From Gilvimarinus gilvus (GTDB taxonomy: Bacteria > Pseudomonadota > Gammaproteobacteria > Pseudomonadales > Cellvibrionaceae): 64,000 nucleotides of DNA. Shown one piece after another: positions 27,864-36,354 of the stretch. Within the stretch, counting starts at the first letter, position 1, and each line of letters opens with the position of its first letter. The DNA lies in contig NZ_JAULRU010000418.1 of assembly GCF_030518155.1 (NCBI RefSeq), positions 248,001 to 312,000 on the forward strand, given 5' to 3'. The notes below the pieces were generated by a model that searched no databases, was not told where the DNA came from, and saw only the letters and a program-made list of their open reading frames with translations. Position numbers and translations under genes: made by a program.

Positions 27864-29791
27864 ACCTTCTCGCTGACTTTCACTTGCTGCGTCCCTTGGC
27901 ATTGCTCGCCCTGTTACCGCTGCTTTTGGCATTTATTGGTGTCTGGCTCAGTAAGCGTACAGGAAGTGGCTGGCAGCATTTCATTGCGGCCAACCTTTTA
28001 CCTTATTTAAGCGAAAACAAAATCAATACAGGCTCCCGGGTGATGTTGTCTAGCCTGGGACTATTTTGGCTGTTGGGCTGTATCGCGTTAGCCGGGCCAA
28101 CATGGCAACAAGCACCCAGTGAGGTCCACCAGAACACGGACGCGCTCGTGGTAATGCTCGATTTATCCCCCTCCATGGTAGGCAATGATGTAAAACCTTC
28201 GCGGCTCATACGAGCGCGGTTAAAAATTGCGGAACTGTTGAAACAACGCAACGAAGGAGATACTGCGCTCATAGCCTATGCCGACCAGGCACATGTCGTT
28301 ACGCCGCTTACCGAGGACACAGAAACGATTGCTGCACTGTTACCGGCCCTGCACCCCCGAATGATGCCGGCAGCAGGCAGCCGGGTTGAAACAGCGATAG
28401 ACCGCGCCGTAAAAATGCTTAGCGATGCCGGCTACAGCGCGGGCAGCTTACTACTGATTACCGATGGAGTTGCGCAGACAGCCGAAACGGCTATAACCAA
28501 TTCTCTGGCAAACGAAAACTACCGTCTGTCCATTCTCGGCATCGGCTCCGATAAACCCGTGCCGATTCCGGCGGGCAACGGTGGTTTCATGCGGGACAGC
28601 CAAGGCAATGTCATTACTACATCGCTACACAGTGGTCGCTTACAACGCTTAGCACGAACCACAGGCGGCCGCTATGCAACGGCAACCTTTAACACCTCGG
28701 ACCTGGAATACTTGCTTGCACCCAAACTGGATTTATCACTCGATCAGCACCGGCTCTCCGACAATAAAATGGATACCTGGCTCGACCGAGGACCGTGGTT
28801 AGTTTTGGCCATGTTACCTCTGGCTTTGTTGGCATTTCGTAGGGGTGTTCTGGTTTTGCTGCTGATTACAACGACCTGTTTGCTCGAGGTCCCGACCGTA
28901 CAGGCGGCCCCTTCTCTGGCCGACAATTTATTGTTAACCCCAAACCAGCGGGGCGCAAAAGCTTTGGCCAACGATCAGGCAGAACGAGCTGCGCAAGAGT
29001 TTACTGACCCGGCTTGGCGCGGAACCGCACAGTATCGAGCCGGCCAGTACGAACAAGCAGCACAAACCTTTGCCACGCTCGATACCGCCCAAGCGCACTA
29101 CAACCGGGGCAACGCTTTAGCACAACAAGGCAAGCTCGACGAGGCATCTGCCGCGTACGATAAAGCACTGCAATTGCAACCCGATATGCAAGACGCGGCC
29201 GCGAACAAAGCACTTGTCGAGCAACTCAAACAGCAGCAACAGCAGCAGAATAACCAAGAGTCTTCCGAACAGAACGACAGTGATCAGGCAGATCAAGATA
29301 AAAAACAGCAACAAAACCAGCCGTCAACCGGCCAGAGCTCTAGCGGCAATGAGGAGACGGAAAACAATCAGAATCAGGGGCAACAAAACAGCAGCAGTGC
29401 TGCTGGCAACCAGCCACAAGATGACAACCAGCCCAGCGCCAGCCAGCAAGAACAAGGACAAAGTTCTAGCAGCTCGGGAAACCAACAAGAGCGAGCCCAG
29501 GCAAGCGACGCGTCATCGAGCGAGGCACAAACCGCCGAGCAACAACAGGCTTCGCTTGACAGAGAAAAAGAAAACGATCAAACCCAAGAGCAGCAGCTCG
29601 CTGAGCTCGAGCAACCAATGACAGCAGAAGAACAAGAAAAGCGTCAAGCACAAGAACAATGGTTGAGAAAAATCCCCGACGACCCCTCTGGGTTACTGCG
29701 CAATAAATTTCAACATGAATACCGAAAAAACCGCATTGAGCGTCAATTTCAAGGGCTTAATGATTTTGGCAATGAGGAACAACGCTGGTAA
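27860..29791 (+). CDS. batB: VWA-TPR membrane protein (BatB-BatC fusion) with Gln/Ser/Asn-rich tail
   Basis: About 643 residues. The N-terminal BatB part has membrane segments, a VWA domain with DLSPS (DxSxS) and ITDGVAQT, and a hydrophobic segment near residues 300-345. The BatC part has TPR repeats (AHYNRGNALAQQGKLDEASAAYDKAL..., about 410-460), followed by a tail of about 170 residues dominated by Q, N, S, E and D. I chose TTG at 27860 because AAGGAG lies 8 bases upstream and it overlaps the batA TGA (TTGA). An earlier in-frame TTG at 27824 lacks a ribosome site. BatB and BatC are separate genes in some bacteria and fused here. Confidence 0.87.
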   Translation: MNLLADFHLLRPLALLALLPLLLAFIGVWLSKRTGSGWQHFIAANLLPYLSENKINTGSRVMLSSLGLFWLLGCIALAGPTWQQAPSEVHQNTDALVVMLDLSPSMVGNDVKPSRLIRARLKIAELLKQRNEGDTALIAYADQAHVVTPLTEDTETIAALLPALHPRMMPAAGSRVETAIDRAVKMLSDAGYSAGSLLLITDGVAQTAETAITNSLANENYRLSILGIGSDKPVPIPAGNGGFMRDSQGNVITTSLHSGRLQRLARTTGGRYATATFNTSDLEYLLAPKLDLSLDQHRLSDNKMDTWLDRGPWLVLAMLPLALLAFRRGVLVLLLITTTCLLEVPTVQAAPSLADNLLLTPNQRGAKALANDQAERAAQEFTDPAWRGTAQYRAGQYEQAAQTFATLDTAQAHYNRGNALAQQGKLDEASAAYDKALQLQPDMQDAAANKALVEQLKQQQQQQNNQESSEQNDSDQADQDKKQQQNQPSTGQSSSGNEETENNQNQGQQNSSSAAGNQPQDDNQPSASQQEQGQSSSSSGNQQERAQASDASSSEAQTAEQQQASLDREKENDQTQEQQLAELEQPMTAEEQEKRQAQEQWLRKIPDDPSGLLRNKFQHEYRKNRIERQFQGLNDFGNEEQRW

Positions 29792-29795
29792 GGCT

Positions 29796-31508
29796 ATGAT
29801 AAAACAAGAGCTAATCACATGGGCACGGGCCTTTATTCGACTCGCAGGTTGTGGACTGGCAGGGTTGACGCTTGTACTTTTTGCCGCAACAGCACATTCG
29901 GCGAACTTTACCGCTGAAGCCGCCCGTACCAACATAAATATCAATGACCAACTGGAAGTCACCTTTCGGCTTGAAAATGGCCCTGTCGATTCTGGCATCG
30001 ATTTATCACCTGCACAGTCTGACTTTGAAATTTTAAACATTGAACGTCATGTCGAATCCTACACAGTAAACTGGGAAAAGAGTACATTTGTCGTCTGGCG
30101 CGCCACCTTGGCACCGAAGCGTTTAGGTCAGCTAACAATACCCGCTATAAATGTAGCAGGACAGCAATCAAACCCCATTACAATTAATGTGGCTGAACCA
30201 CCTACGTCGGCAGCAGACCCCAACGCGGAAACTTTTCTCGAAGTAACAGCGGACAAAACAAGTGTTTATGTACAACAACAAATTTTACTGACCGCCAGGC
30301 TCTATTCGAAATACGCCTGGACGGGCAAAGAAATTAAAGATTTTGCACTCAATAATGCTTTAATTGAAGCGGTCAGTGAAGACGAATATATTACGGAGCT
30401 AGACGGAACCAAGCATCTGGTGTACGAAGTGACTTTCGCGCTCTATCCACAATCAAGCGGCACATTTGAAATACCAGGCTTTGACTACGCAGTCCAGCTT
30501 CGCTCCGGTTCATCACGCAGCTTGCTGAACCTTAACAATGGGCCTATTCGCCGGGGTAAAAGCCAACCGCTTTCTATTGAGGTAAAAAGTATTCCCGCCA
30601 GTAACGGCACTGGCGCATGGCTCCCTGCCAGCAAGGTTGAACTGAGCCAACACTTCAGTCGTTCGCCTGACGACTTAGTTGCGGGTGAGCCCGTTACCCG
30701 CCGCATAACCATTAACGCCCAAGGACTACACCCGACACAAATACCCCCCATTGAATTTGACGATATAGAAGGTTTTAGTGTCTACCGTGACAAAGCCCAG
30801 ACCGACGAAACAAGAAGCGGTAGCGGTATTAATGCCAGCCGTATTGAAACTCTCGCCATGGTTCCCAATCAAGCGGGTAGATCTCGCCTGCCACCACTCA
30901 CCTTGCGCTGGTACAACACATTAACCAACAGCTATGAGACAGCGACTTTGCCCGCCGTAGACGTTGTCGCAACGGCCCCCACAGGGAGTACGGCCACCTC
31001 AAACGACATAGCTGCGCCACCGCCTCAGCAAATTATAGATGCAGCAGGTAGCAAGGTTCGAATTGAGGAGAAAATCCCACTTTGGCTCATAGTCAGCCAA
31101 GTCTGCACACTCTTACTGGTCGCCGTTCTTTTACCATTGGCCTTACGCAAAAACTCACCGAAAGCGAACACCCAGGTAAGCGCTGACTCGGCGACAACCA
31201 AAGCGACATGGCAGACGCTAAAATCCGCCGCTACGCAAGATGATTTACGAGCACTGAGACAGGCAATTATCGCTTGGGCAAATGAAAAATTGCAGCATCC
31301 GATTAATAGCTTGAGTGGTATAAAACCCTATTTGTCCACCACTGAAGCCGAAGATCAACTAGACCTTCTTGAGCGCGCCTTATACAGCAAACAAACAACC
31401 AAGGTCGATACCACACTGTTGCTTAGGGATTTAAAGGCGTTACCAGACAAGGGCGCCACATCAAAGAATCTGAGCGGTTTACAAACTCTATACCCTAAAG
31501 AAAGCTAA
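29796..31508 (+). CDS. batD: BatD-like protein
   Basis: About 570 residues: signal peptide (hydrophobic stretch LAGCGLAGLTLVLFAATAHSA), a long beta-rich extracytoplasmic region beginning NFTAEAARTNININDQLEVTF, and a membrane span near residues 450-470 (LWLIVSQVCTLLLVAVLLPLAL) with a cytoplasmic tail of about 100 residues. This order is typical of BatD. ATG 29796 is preferred because it gives a compact signal peptide; ATGs at 29760 and 29772 are also in frame but would overlap the previous gene. Last gene of the moxR-bat operon; copy 2 of the dispersed element begins 20 bp after the stop. Confidence 0.85.
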   Translation: MIKQELITWARAFIRLAGCGLAGLTLVLFAATAHSANFTAEAARTNININDQLEVTFRLENGPVDSGIDLSPAQSDFEILNIERHVESYTVNWEKSTFVVWRATLAPKRLGQLTIPAINVAGQQSNPITINVAEPPTSAADPNAETFLEVTADKTSVYVQQQILLTARLYSKYAWTGKEIKDFALNNALIEAVSEDEYITELDGTKHLVYEVTFALYPQSSGTFEIPGFDYAVQLRSGSSRSLLNLNNGPIRRGKSQPLSIEVKSIPASNGTGAWLPASKVELSQHFSRSPDDLVAGEPVTRRITINAQGLHPTQIPPIEFDDIEGFSVYRDKAQTDETRSGSGINASRIETLAMVPNQAGRSRLPPLTLRWYNTLTNSYETATLPAVDVVATAPTGSTATSNDIAAPPPQQIIDAAGSKVRIEEKIPLWLIVSQVCTLLLVAVLLPLALRKNSPKANTQVSADSATTKATWQTLKSAATQDDLRALRQAIIAWANEKLQHPINSLSGIKPYLSTTEAEDQLDLLERALYSKQTTKVDTTLLLRDLKALPDKGATSKNLSGLQTLYPKES

Positions 31509-31527
31509 GGAATCTCTGATTAGGTCT

Positions 31528-31797
31528 CTAGCTGGCTGTTGAAAAACCCTTACGTACTCAGACTCTCAGGCTGGTTCGTAATCTAGGCGTCCTTTTGACC
31601 GTGTGTGTCCACCCATCGAAAAAGGGCAACGACGAGTACGGGCCAGCCTGAAAGTCCCGCAGGGCGTGGCCTGATACGCACATCTGCTGCGCCTTGCCTC
31701 TAGCAAAGGGAACCACCCTGTCCGTCGAGACAAGACACAACATCTGCACGCTTCAGACTACGCTGAGCATGCATGGGGTTTTTCAACAGACTGCTAG
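31528..31797 (-). repeat. Dispersed structured element, copy 2 (complete, MITE-like)
   Basis: A 270-bp element with 22-bp imperfect terminal inverted repeats at 31528-31549 and 31776-31797 (20 of 22 positions match; core CTGTTGAAAAACCC). Both ends start with CTAG, which may be part of the element or a duplicated target. Internal stems are 31561-31574 with 31643-31656 (14 bp, one imperfect pair), GCCTGA (31669-31674) with TCAGAC (31753-31758), and GCCTTG (31691-31696) with CAAGAC (31731-31736). It encodes no convincing protein. It lies between the converging ends of batD and the AsmA-like gene. Confidence 0.82.
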
Positions 31798-31859
31798 GGG
31801 GAGATTGGGCCGTGCCCGCCCAGCGGGGTTTACAGAGGCCGCTGGAGACTTGATCTGAG

Positions 31860-31901
31860 GTTCCTAAAACCCCTAATGCCGAACAAGCAAGCATTAGGGG
31901 T
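31860..31901 (-). terminator. Intrinsic terminator of the AsmA-like gene
   Basis: Read on the minus strand, ACCCCTAATGC (31901-31891) and GCATTAGGGGT (31879-31869) form a perfect 11-bp stem with an 11-base loop, followed by TTTT (31868-31865). It begins 12 bases after the stop of the AsmA-like gene. The stem could also act in the other direction, but there is no U-tract on the plus strand. Confidence 0.75.
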
Positions 31902-31912
31902 GAACTTCACAG

Positions 31913-32668
31913 CTATTGTCGCTCTAACAGTTGTTGAACATCTTTCAACTGTTCCGCGTCTTCTTCTGATAGGTTATCTTGCAACAAATTGTTTATTTCG
32001 CTACCCGCTTTTTCGCGCAGCAAGTTCGTCACGTGATCCGCAACAGGCTGGAATATCTCAGCGGCGAGCTCTTTAGCCGTCACCCCACCTTCTCGATCGC
32101 CCAGGTTCTCCCGAACAATATCGTTCAGCTGATAGGTCTTTTGCTCCATCAGAGGAGAAATGATTTCGGTGGTAACATTAGTAAACGCCAAACGTCGAAT
32201 AACGAATTTTGGCTCAGCGCCAGCGCCTTGCGCAGGTTCGGTACTGTTTGCGCCATCAACTTTATGCACAGCCAAACGTTCATGCAACTCCTGCAAATTG
32301 GTATGGCCATCGGCCAACTGCTCCATGGTCAGTTGTAGTCCGTCAATCAAGATTTCATCGAATACGATGATGTTTGATTCAAGGCTCGAGGGGTCAATAT
32401 CGACCGCCACTTGATTCAAAGTGAAAAGCGTAGGCTCGCTAAACCCAGAAAAATTCTCAATGCTAAAGCCGTGTAATTCCGCCCTTGCTTCACTCAGGGT
32501 GAAGTTAGCGCTGTCTAGTGTAACTGGCGTTTGTAACAGTTCAGTCCCGACAGATTCAATGGTTGTTGCTACAAAGCCGTCTATATTCTTGTAAACCCAG
32601 TAAGAACAGCCACCGATTATTAAAACCAGCACTAATAATATAATCAGTAAAACCTTTAGTACCTTCAT
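31913..32668 (-). CDS. AsmA-like envelope protein, short
   Basis: 251 residues with an N-terminal membrane anchor (MKVLKVLLIILLVLVLIIGG, about 1-25) followed by a region that resembles AsmA/DUF748 proteins: GTELLQTPVTLDSANFTLSEARAELHGFSIENFSGF and then VDIDPSSL and LIDGLQLTMEQ. Family members are large inner-membrane-anchored proteins linked to phospholipid or outer-membrane homeostasis; this one is much shorter. The C-terminal 60 residues are acidic and helical. It is probably periplasmic. The family call is by eye and moderate. Confidence 0.6.
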   Translation of the reverse strand: MKVLKVLLIILLVLVLIIGGCSYWVYKNIDGFVATTIESVGTELLQTPVTLDSANFTLSEARAELHGFSIENFSGFSEPTLFTLNQVAVDIDPSSLESNIIVFDEILIDGLQLTMEQLADGHTNLQELHERLAVHKVDGANSTEPAQGAGAEPKFVIRRLAFTNVTTEIISPLMEQKTYQLNDIVRENLGDREGGVTAKELAAEIFQPVADHVTNLLREKAGSEINNLLQDNLSEEDAEQLKDVQQLLERQ

Positions 32669-32744
32669 CTTATAACTCCATGTTTAAACAAAGTTTTTGA
32701 CGCTACGTGCCAACTCGCATCCAGGCCGATTAATCCGTGAGAAT

Positions 32745-33068
32745 TTATTGCTTTGCTTCAGTATCTTCATTAAGGTCCTTTAACGCATGGCGGGCTTTCT
32801 CAAGCTCCGATTCCACCGATGTGGCGATTGCATCCCAGCCTTCAACGATAACCGCATTGGCCTTCTTGACCATTGCTCCGACGGAATCTTCCTCGAGTGA
32901 GGCGATTAGCTCGTTTTGCACAGCCAACTGTTGCTGCAGCTGAATTATCTGATTTTGCTGTGAAACCAGCTGCCCTTGCATAACCTTTTGTCGCTCATAC
33001 CCCAGATACAGAGCCCCGGCCTCGGCAAACAACAGAACCAGCATAACAAACACTAACAGTTTACCCAT
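32745..33068 (-). CDS. Small membrane-anchored coiled-coil protein
   Basis: Unrecognised 107-residue protein. One N-terminal membrane segment (LLVFVMLVLLFAEAGALYLGY, about 4-24) is followed by a Gln-rich coiled coil (QKVMQGQLVSQQNQIIQLQQQL, split; about 27-60) and an acidic helical tail. It would face the periplasm or cytoplasm from a single span. The ATG at 33068 is divergent from the glutamate-synthase-like gene. The AsmA-like gene follows 76 bp later on the same strand. Confidence 0.6.
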   Translation of the reverse strand: MGKLLVFVMLVLLFAEAGALYLGYERQKVMQGQLVSQQNQIIQLQQQLAVQNELIASLEEDSVGAMVKKANAVIVEGWDAIATSVESELEKARHALKDLNEDTEAKQ

Positions 33069-33156
33069 GATTCAAATGCCCCCAGTACATGCTTTTCAAT
33101 CCAAAAACGCCTATCATAGCGTGACAATCGACAACGCACTACCGGCGCTACGTTTT

Positions 33157-34707
33157 ATGGATAACAGCATCACCTTGCAAATTCTCAGCTTTTTCGCTCT
33201 CATCCTTACTCTAGCAATTCTGGGCCTTATTGTTACGGTTATTGTGCTTTACTTTATCGATATTAATCAAAGCACCCACACAATTCGACGTAACTACCCT
33301 GTTATTGGCCGGTTTCGGTACCTATTTGAGCACTTAGGCGAATTCTTCCGCCAATATTTCTTTGCTATGGATCGTGAGGAGATGCCCTTCAATCGAGCTG
33401 AACGCTCGTGGGTATACCGCTCGGCTAAAAATATCGACGCCAACATCGCATTCGGCTCTACCCGCGACCTTTCTTCCGCCGGTACGGTTATGTTTCTGAA
33501 CGCTGCATTCCCCACCCTGGAAAAAGACGCGGCATTACCTGCCGAGGTCACCATAGGGCCTTATTGCCGCCAGCCTTACACCACTAAATCCCTTTTTAAC
33601 ATTAGCGCCATGAGTTATGGCGCGCTATCGGCACCTGCCGTACGCGCTCTTTCCGCTGGAGCCAAACAGGCTGGCTGCTGGCTGAACACCGGCGAAGGTG
33701 GGTTATCTCCTTTCCACCTGGAAGGTGGCTGCGACCTGGTGTTTCAGGTTGGTACGGCCAAATATGGCGTGCGCAATCAAGAGGGCAAGCTAAGCGATGA
33801 CAAGCTGCGTAACATCGCCAATCGCGATCAGGTCAAAATGTTCGAGGTAAAACTGAGCCAGGGAGCGAAGCCCGGTAAAGGTGGCATACTGCCGGCCGAA
33901 AAAGTCTCTAAAGAAATTGCAGAAATTCGCGGCATTACTGAAGGTCATGCTTCCATCAGCCCCAATGGGCACCCAGATATTCGTTCAGTCGATGAACTGC
34001 TCGACTTGCTGGAGCATATTCGCGAGATAACCGGCAAGCCGGTTGGTTTTAAATCAGTCATCGGCGACCGTCAATGGTTAACCGACCTCGTTAACGCTAT
34101 AAAGGTGCGCGGAATTGACCGGGCACCGGACTTTATTACCATTGACAGCTGTGACGGTGGCACAGGTGCTGCACCGCAACCGCTTATGGATTATGTTGGT
34201 CTGCCGCTCAAGGAAAGCTTGCCCTGGGTTTGTGATCTATTGACCCAAAACGGCCTGCGTGAACGTATCCGGGTCATTGCTTCTGGCAAGTTGATCACTC
34301 CGTCAAAAGTGGCTTGGGCAATCGCTTGTGGTGCCGACTTTACCGTCAGTGCTCGCGGTTTTATGTTTGCATTGGGCTGCATACAAGCCATGCAGTGCCA
34401 CAAAAATACCTGCCCAACTGGGGTAACCACTCACGACCCAAAACTCCAACGCGGCCTTGTCCCCACAGACAAAGCGAAGCGCGTGGCCCATTATCAGCAA
34501 AATATGACTTATGGCGTTGGCATGCTAGCCCATGCCTGCGGAGTAGCTGAGCCGAGGCAGCTCAAACGCCAACACGTACACATCGTAACCCAGAGCGGAA
34601 TGTCGGCCCCTATGAGTCAAATCCACCCGGAGCCGGTACGCCTCATTGACGACGCCAAGGAATCAACCGCCATTCTCGATAATTCGATGGAAATCAACAA
34701 TGAATAG
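33157..34707 (+). CDS. Membrane-anchored FMN-binding glutamate-synthase-like protein
   Basis: About 516 residues. An N-terminal membrane span (ITLQILSFFALILTLAILGL..., about 4-34) precedes a domain like the FMN/synthase part of the glutamate synthase large subunit: MSYGALSAPAVRALS, NTGEGGLSPFH, QGAKPGKGG, FITIDSCDGGTGAAP. The three cysteines of the 3Fe-4S site are kept as C-x5-C-x4-C (CIQAMQCHKNTC). There is no glutaminase domain, so ammonia is not made here and the real substrate is unknown. I chose the ATG at 33157; the frame opens earlier at 33067, where it would overlap the divergent gene's start. Its stop overlaps the next gene by 8 bp. Confidence 0.82.
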   Translation: MDNSITLQILSFFALILTLAILGLIVTVIVLYFIDINQSTHTIRRNYPVIGRFRYLFEHLGEFFRQYFFAMDREEMPFNRAERSWVYRSAKNIDANIAFGSTRDLSSAGTVMFLNAAFPTLEKDAALPAEVTIGPYCRQPYTTKSLFNISAMSYGALSAPAVRALSAGAKQAGCWLNTGEGGLSPFHLEGGCDLVFQVGTAKYGVRNQEGKLSDDKLRNIANRDQVKMFEVKLSQGAKPGKGGILPAEKVSKEIAEIRGITEGHASISPNGHPDIRSVDELLDLLEHIREITGKPVGFKSVIGDRQWLTDLVNAIKVRGIDRAPDFITIDSCDGGTGAAPQPLMDYVGLPLKESLPWVCDLLTQNGLRERIRVIASGKLITPSKVAWAIACGADFTVSARGFMFALGCIQAMQCHKNTCPTGVTTHDPKLQRGLVPTDKAKRVAHYQQNMTYGVGMLAHACGVAEPRQLKRQHVHIVTQSGMSAPMSQIHPEPVRLIDDAKESTAILDNSMEINNE

Positions 34708-35233
34708 ATACATGACCACTGCATTATTGGCCCTTGTTCTACTGCCCTCTATCCTGAGCGCTCAACCACCGCAAGGGGCCAGCCCAATCATTCGCGACCT
34801 AAGCTGGACCGATGAAAGTTTTCTCAATACCCAGCGCAAACGCATAACCCGCATTGCCAGTGAACAAATTGGCGTACCCATACGGGGCACCAGTGAAGAT
34901 TTGGCGACACTGCAACGTATCATTGACCGGGAGTTAATAAGCCAAGATGACATATCCATGCAACAAGCACTTGGCGTCGTTATGGGCGATGCGATGCTGG
35001 CCGCCGAATCACAGTTGCGCTGGAAAGTATATGAAGACAACAGAGGCAACTCGCGCGCCCTGTGCGCCGCAAGCGTTAACGAATGCCTATTCCCTGTCAC
35101 TATGCTGTCCCGACGCATGCGAGTGGGCTTAAAGCCTGATGTTAAAAAAATCTATTTAGATGCACTCTATTTAATCGCTGAAGATCTGCCACAACTACCC
35201 TATGGCGGTAAGCGCGAATACTCAATCTACTAG
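34700..35233 (+). CDS. Secreted DUF3806-like protein
   Basis: 177 residues with a signal peptide (MNRYMTTALLALVLLPSILSA, cleavage probably near residue 21). The body, with DLATLQRIIDRELISQDD, then QALGVVMGDAMLAAESQLRWKVYEDNRGNSRALC, resembles DUF3806 proteins, whose function is unknown. Two cysteines (in ALCAASVNECLF) could form a disulphide in the periplasm. The ATG overlaps the end of the glutamate-synthase-like gene (ATGAATAG), which suggests coupled translation. The family assignment is by memory and moderate. Confidence 0.6.
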   Translation: MNRYMTTALLALVLLPSILSAQPPQGASPIIRDLSWTDESFLNTQRKRITRIASEQIGVPIRGTSEDLATLQRIIDRELISQDDISMQQALGVVMGDAMLAAESQLRWKVYEDNRGNSRALCAASVNECLFPVTMLSRRMRVGLKPDVKKIYLDALYLIAEDLPQLPYGGKREYSIY

Positions 35234-35252
35234 TTTAGCCGGTTTCAGGTTT

Positions 35253-35825
35253 ATGGAAGCACTGTTTAACTCTACACTCGCCGTAACCATTGCAGAGATT
35301 GGCGACAAAACGCAATTACTGGCGCTGCTGCTTGTGGGGCGATTTGGCAAACCTTTAACCGTTTGTGTCGGCGTTTTCGTAGCGACTATTATCAACCATG
35401 GCATTAGCGCCTATTTAGGCGCGGAATTATCGCATTGGATTCCCAACAACTGGCTGCCCTGGATCATTGGCACCGGTTTTGCGGCTGTCGCAATCTGGAC
35501 ATTGATACCTGACAGTGTCGATGATGAAACGCCGCGCTATGACAAACTTGGCGCCTTCGGCGCAACCTGCCTACTGTTTTTTATCGCAGAAATTGGTGAT
35601 AAAACTCAGATAGCGACGGTGGTATTAGCAGCGCATTATTCTGACGCTATTGTTGCGGTGGTGCTAGGCACCACGCTCGGGATGTTGTTGGCAAACATAC
35701 CAGCCATTTACGGTGGCGCCTGGCTTTTAAAACGCATACCGATCACGATTATTCATCGTATTGCATTTGTTATATTTGCCAGTTTCGCTTTGCTCAGTTT
35801 CTACCAGGGCTATACGGCACTCTAA
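35253..35825 (+). CDS. GDT1/TMEM165 (UPF0016) family cation transporter
   Basis: 190 residues, six membrane helices in two similar halves, each carrying the family motif E-x-G-D-K-T (AEIGDKTQLL near residue 11 and AEIGDKTQIA near 108). Bacterial relatives export Mn2+ (MneA) and eukaryotic ones move Mn2+/Ca2+ for H+; manganese export is the likely role. The ATG at 35253 fits the family's N terminus; the frame also opens at 35202, inside the previous gene. It lies 19 bp after the DUF3806-like gene. No manganese riboswitch is seen in front of it. Confidence 0.9.
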   Translation: MEALFNSTLAVTIAEIGDKTQLLALLLVGRFGKPLTVCVGVFVATIINHGISAYLGAELSHWIPNNWLPWIIGTGFAAVAIWTLIPDSVDDETPRYDKLGAFGATCLLFFIAEIGDKTQIATVVLAAHYSDAIVAVVLGTTLGMLLANIPAIYGGAWLLKRIPITIIHRIAFVIFASFALLSFYQGYTAL

Positions 35826-35909
35826 ATACTGTCTTTTGCATCGGCAAATTTTTACAACGAGCGCCTTGTCGCAACATCCATGCTGCACCGCTGATACCAC
35901 GGTAGAACA

Positions 35910-36299
35910 TTATAGGTGAGCTCGGATGGCCTCAGCCTGCCTCGCCAACTCGTCACCATCAGTGGCTGTCACATTGGCGAAATCCAACTCTTGCATCTCG
36001 TCCATTGGCACCAAGTGAAGATGCGTATGCGGCACCTCAAGGCCCGCAATAATGACCGCCACTCTGGTCGCCGGAAAAGCTTTTTGCAAAGCTCTTGCAA
36101 CCTTCTGACTAACGACGGTCAAATGTGCCATGGTGGCTTCGGGTAAATCGTACCAGTGATCGACTTCCTCTTTGGGAATCACCAATACATGACCAGGCTT
36201 AAGCGGCCCTATTGTCATAATCGCCACAGCCAGTTCGTCTTCGTAAACAAAATGTCCCGGTATTTCTCTGGCAATAATCTTTGAGAATATACTCGACAT
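35910..36299 (-). CDS. HIT family protein
   Basis: 129-residue histidine-triad protein with the catalytic motif HTHLHLV (near residue 90) and the N-terminal IFSKIIAREIPGHFVYEDE signature of the Hint/Fhit-like branch. These proteins hydrolyse or transfer nucleotidyl groups, for example from AMP-linked amines; the substrate is not evident. The ATG at 36299 has GAGGTG 5 bases upstream. It follows the nuclease-like gene by 55 bp on the same strand and may be in its transcript. Confidence 0.9.
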   Translation of the reverse strand: MSSIFSKIIAREIPGHFVYEDELAVAIMTIGPLKPGHVLVIPKEEVDHWYDLPEATMAHLTVVSQKVARALQKAFPATRVAVIIAGLEVPHTHLHLVPMDEMQELDFANVTATDGDELARQAEAIRAHL

Positions 36300-36354
36300 A
36301 ATCACCTCTTCACCTGAAATCAATGAATTAAATCTTAAATGCTTCGAACCGCCC

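Noticed and set aside
29214-29621. 135-codon open frame inside batB/C on the same strand
   Set aside because: It is a shifted frame of the CAG/CAA-rich low-complexity tail; the product is basic and repetitive without a domain, while the main frame is clearly coding.
31558-31894. Minus-strand open frames across copy 2 of the dispersed element
   Set aside because: They are set by the repeat sequence and run through its stems and the terminal repeat. Similar short hypothetical proteins are a common artefact of repeated non-coding elements.
33067-33156. Longer start of the glutamate-synthase-like protein at 33067
   Set aside because: The ATG would overlap the start codon of the divergent gene, and the extra 30 residues precede the natural membrane signal start. 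The ATG at 33157 is more plausible.
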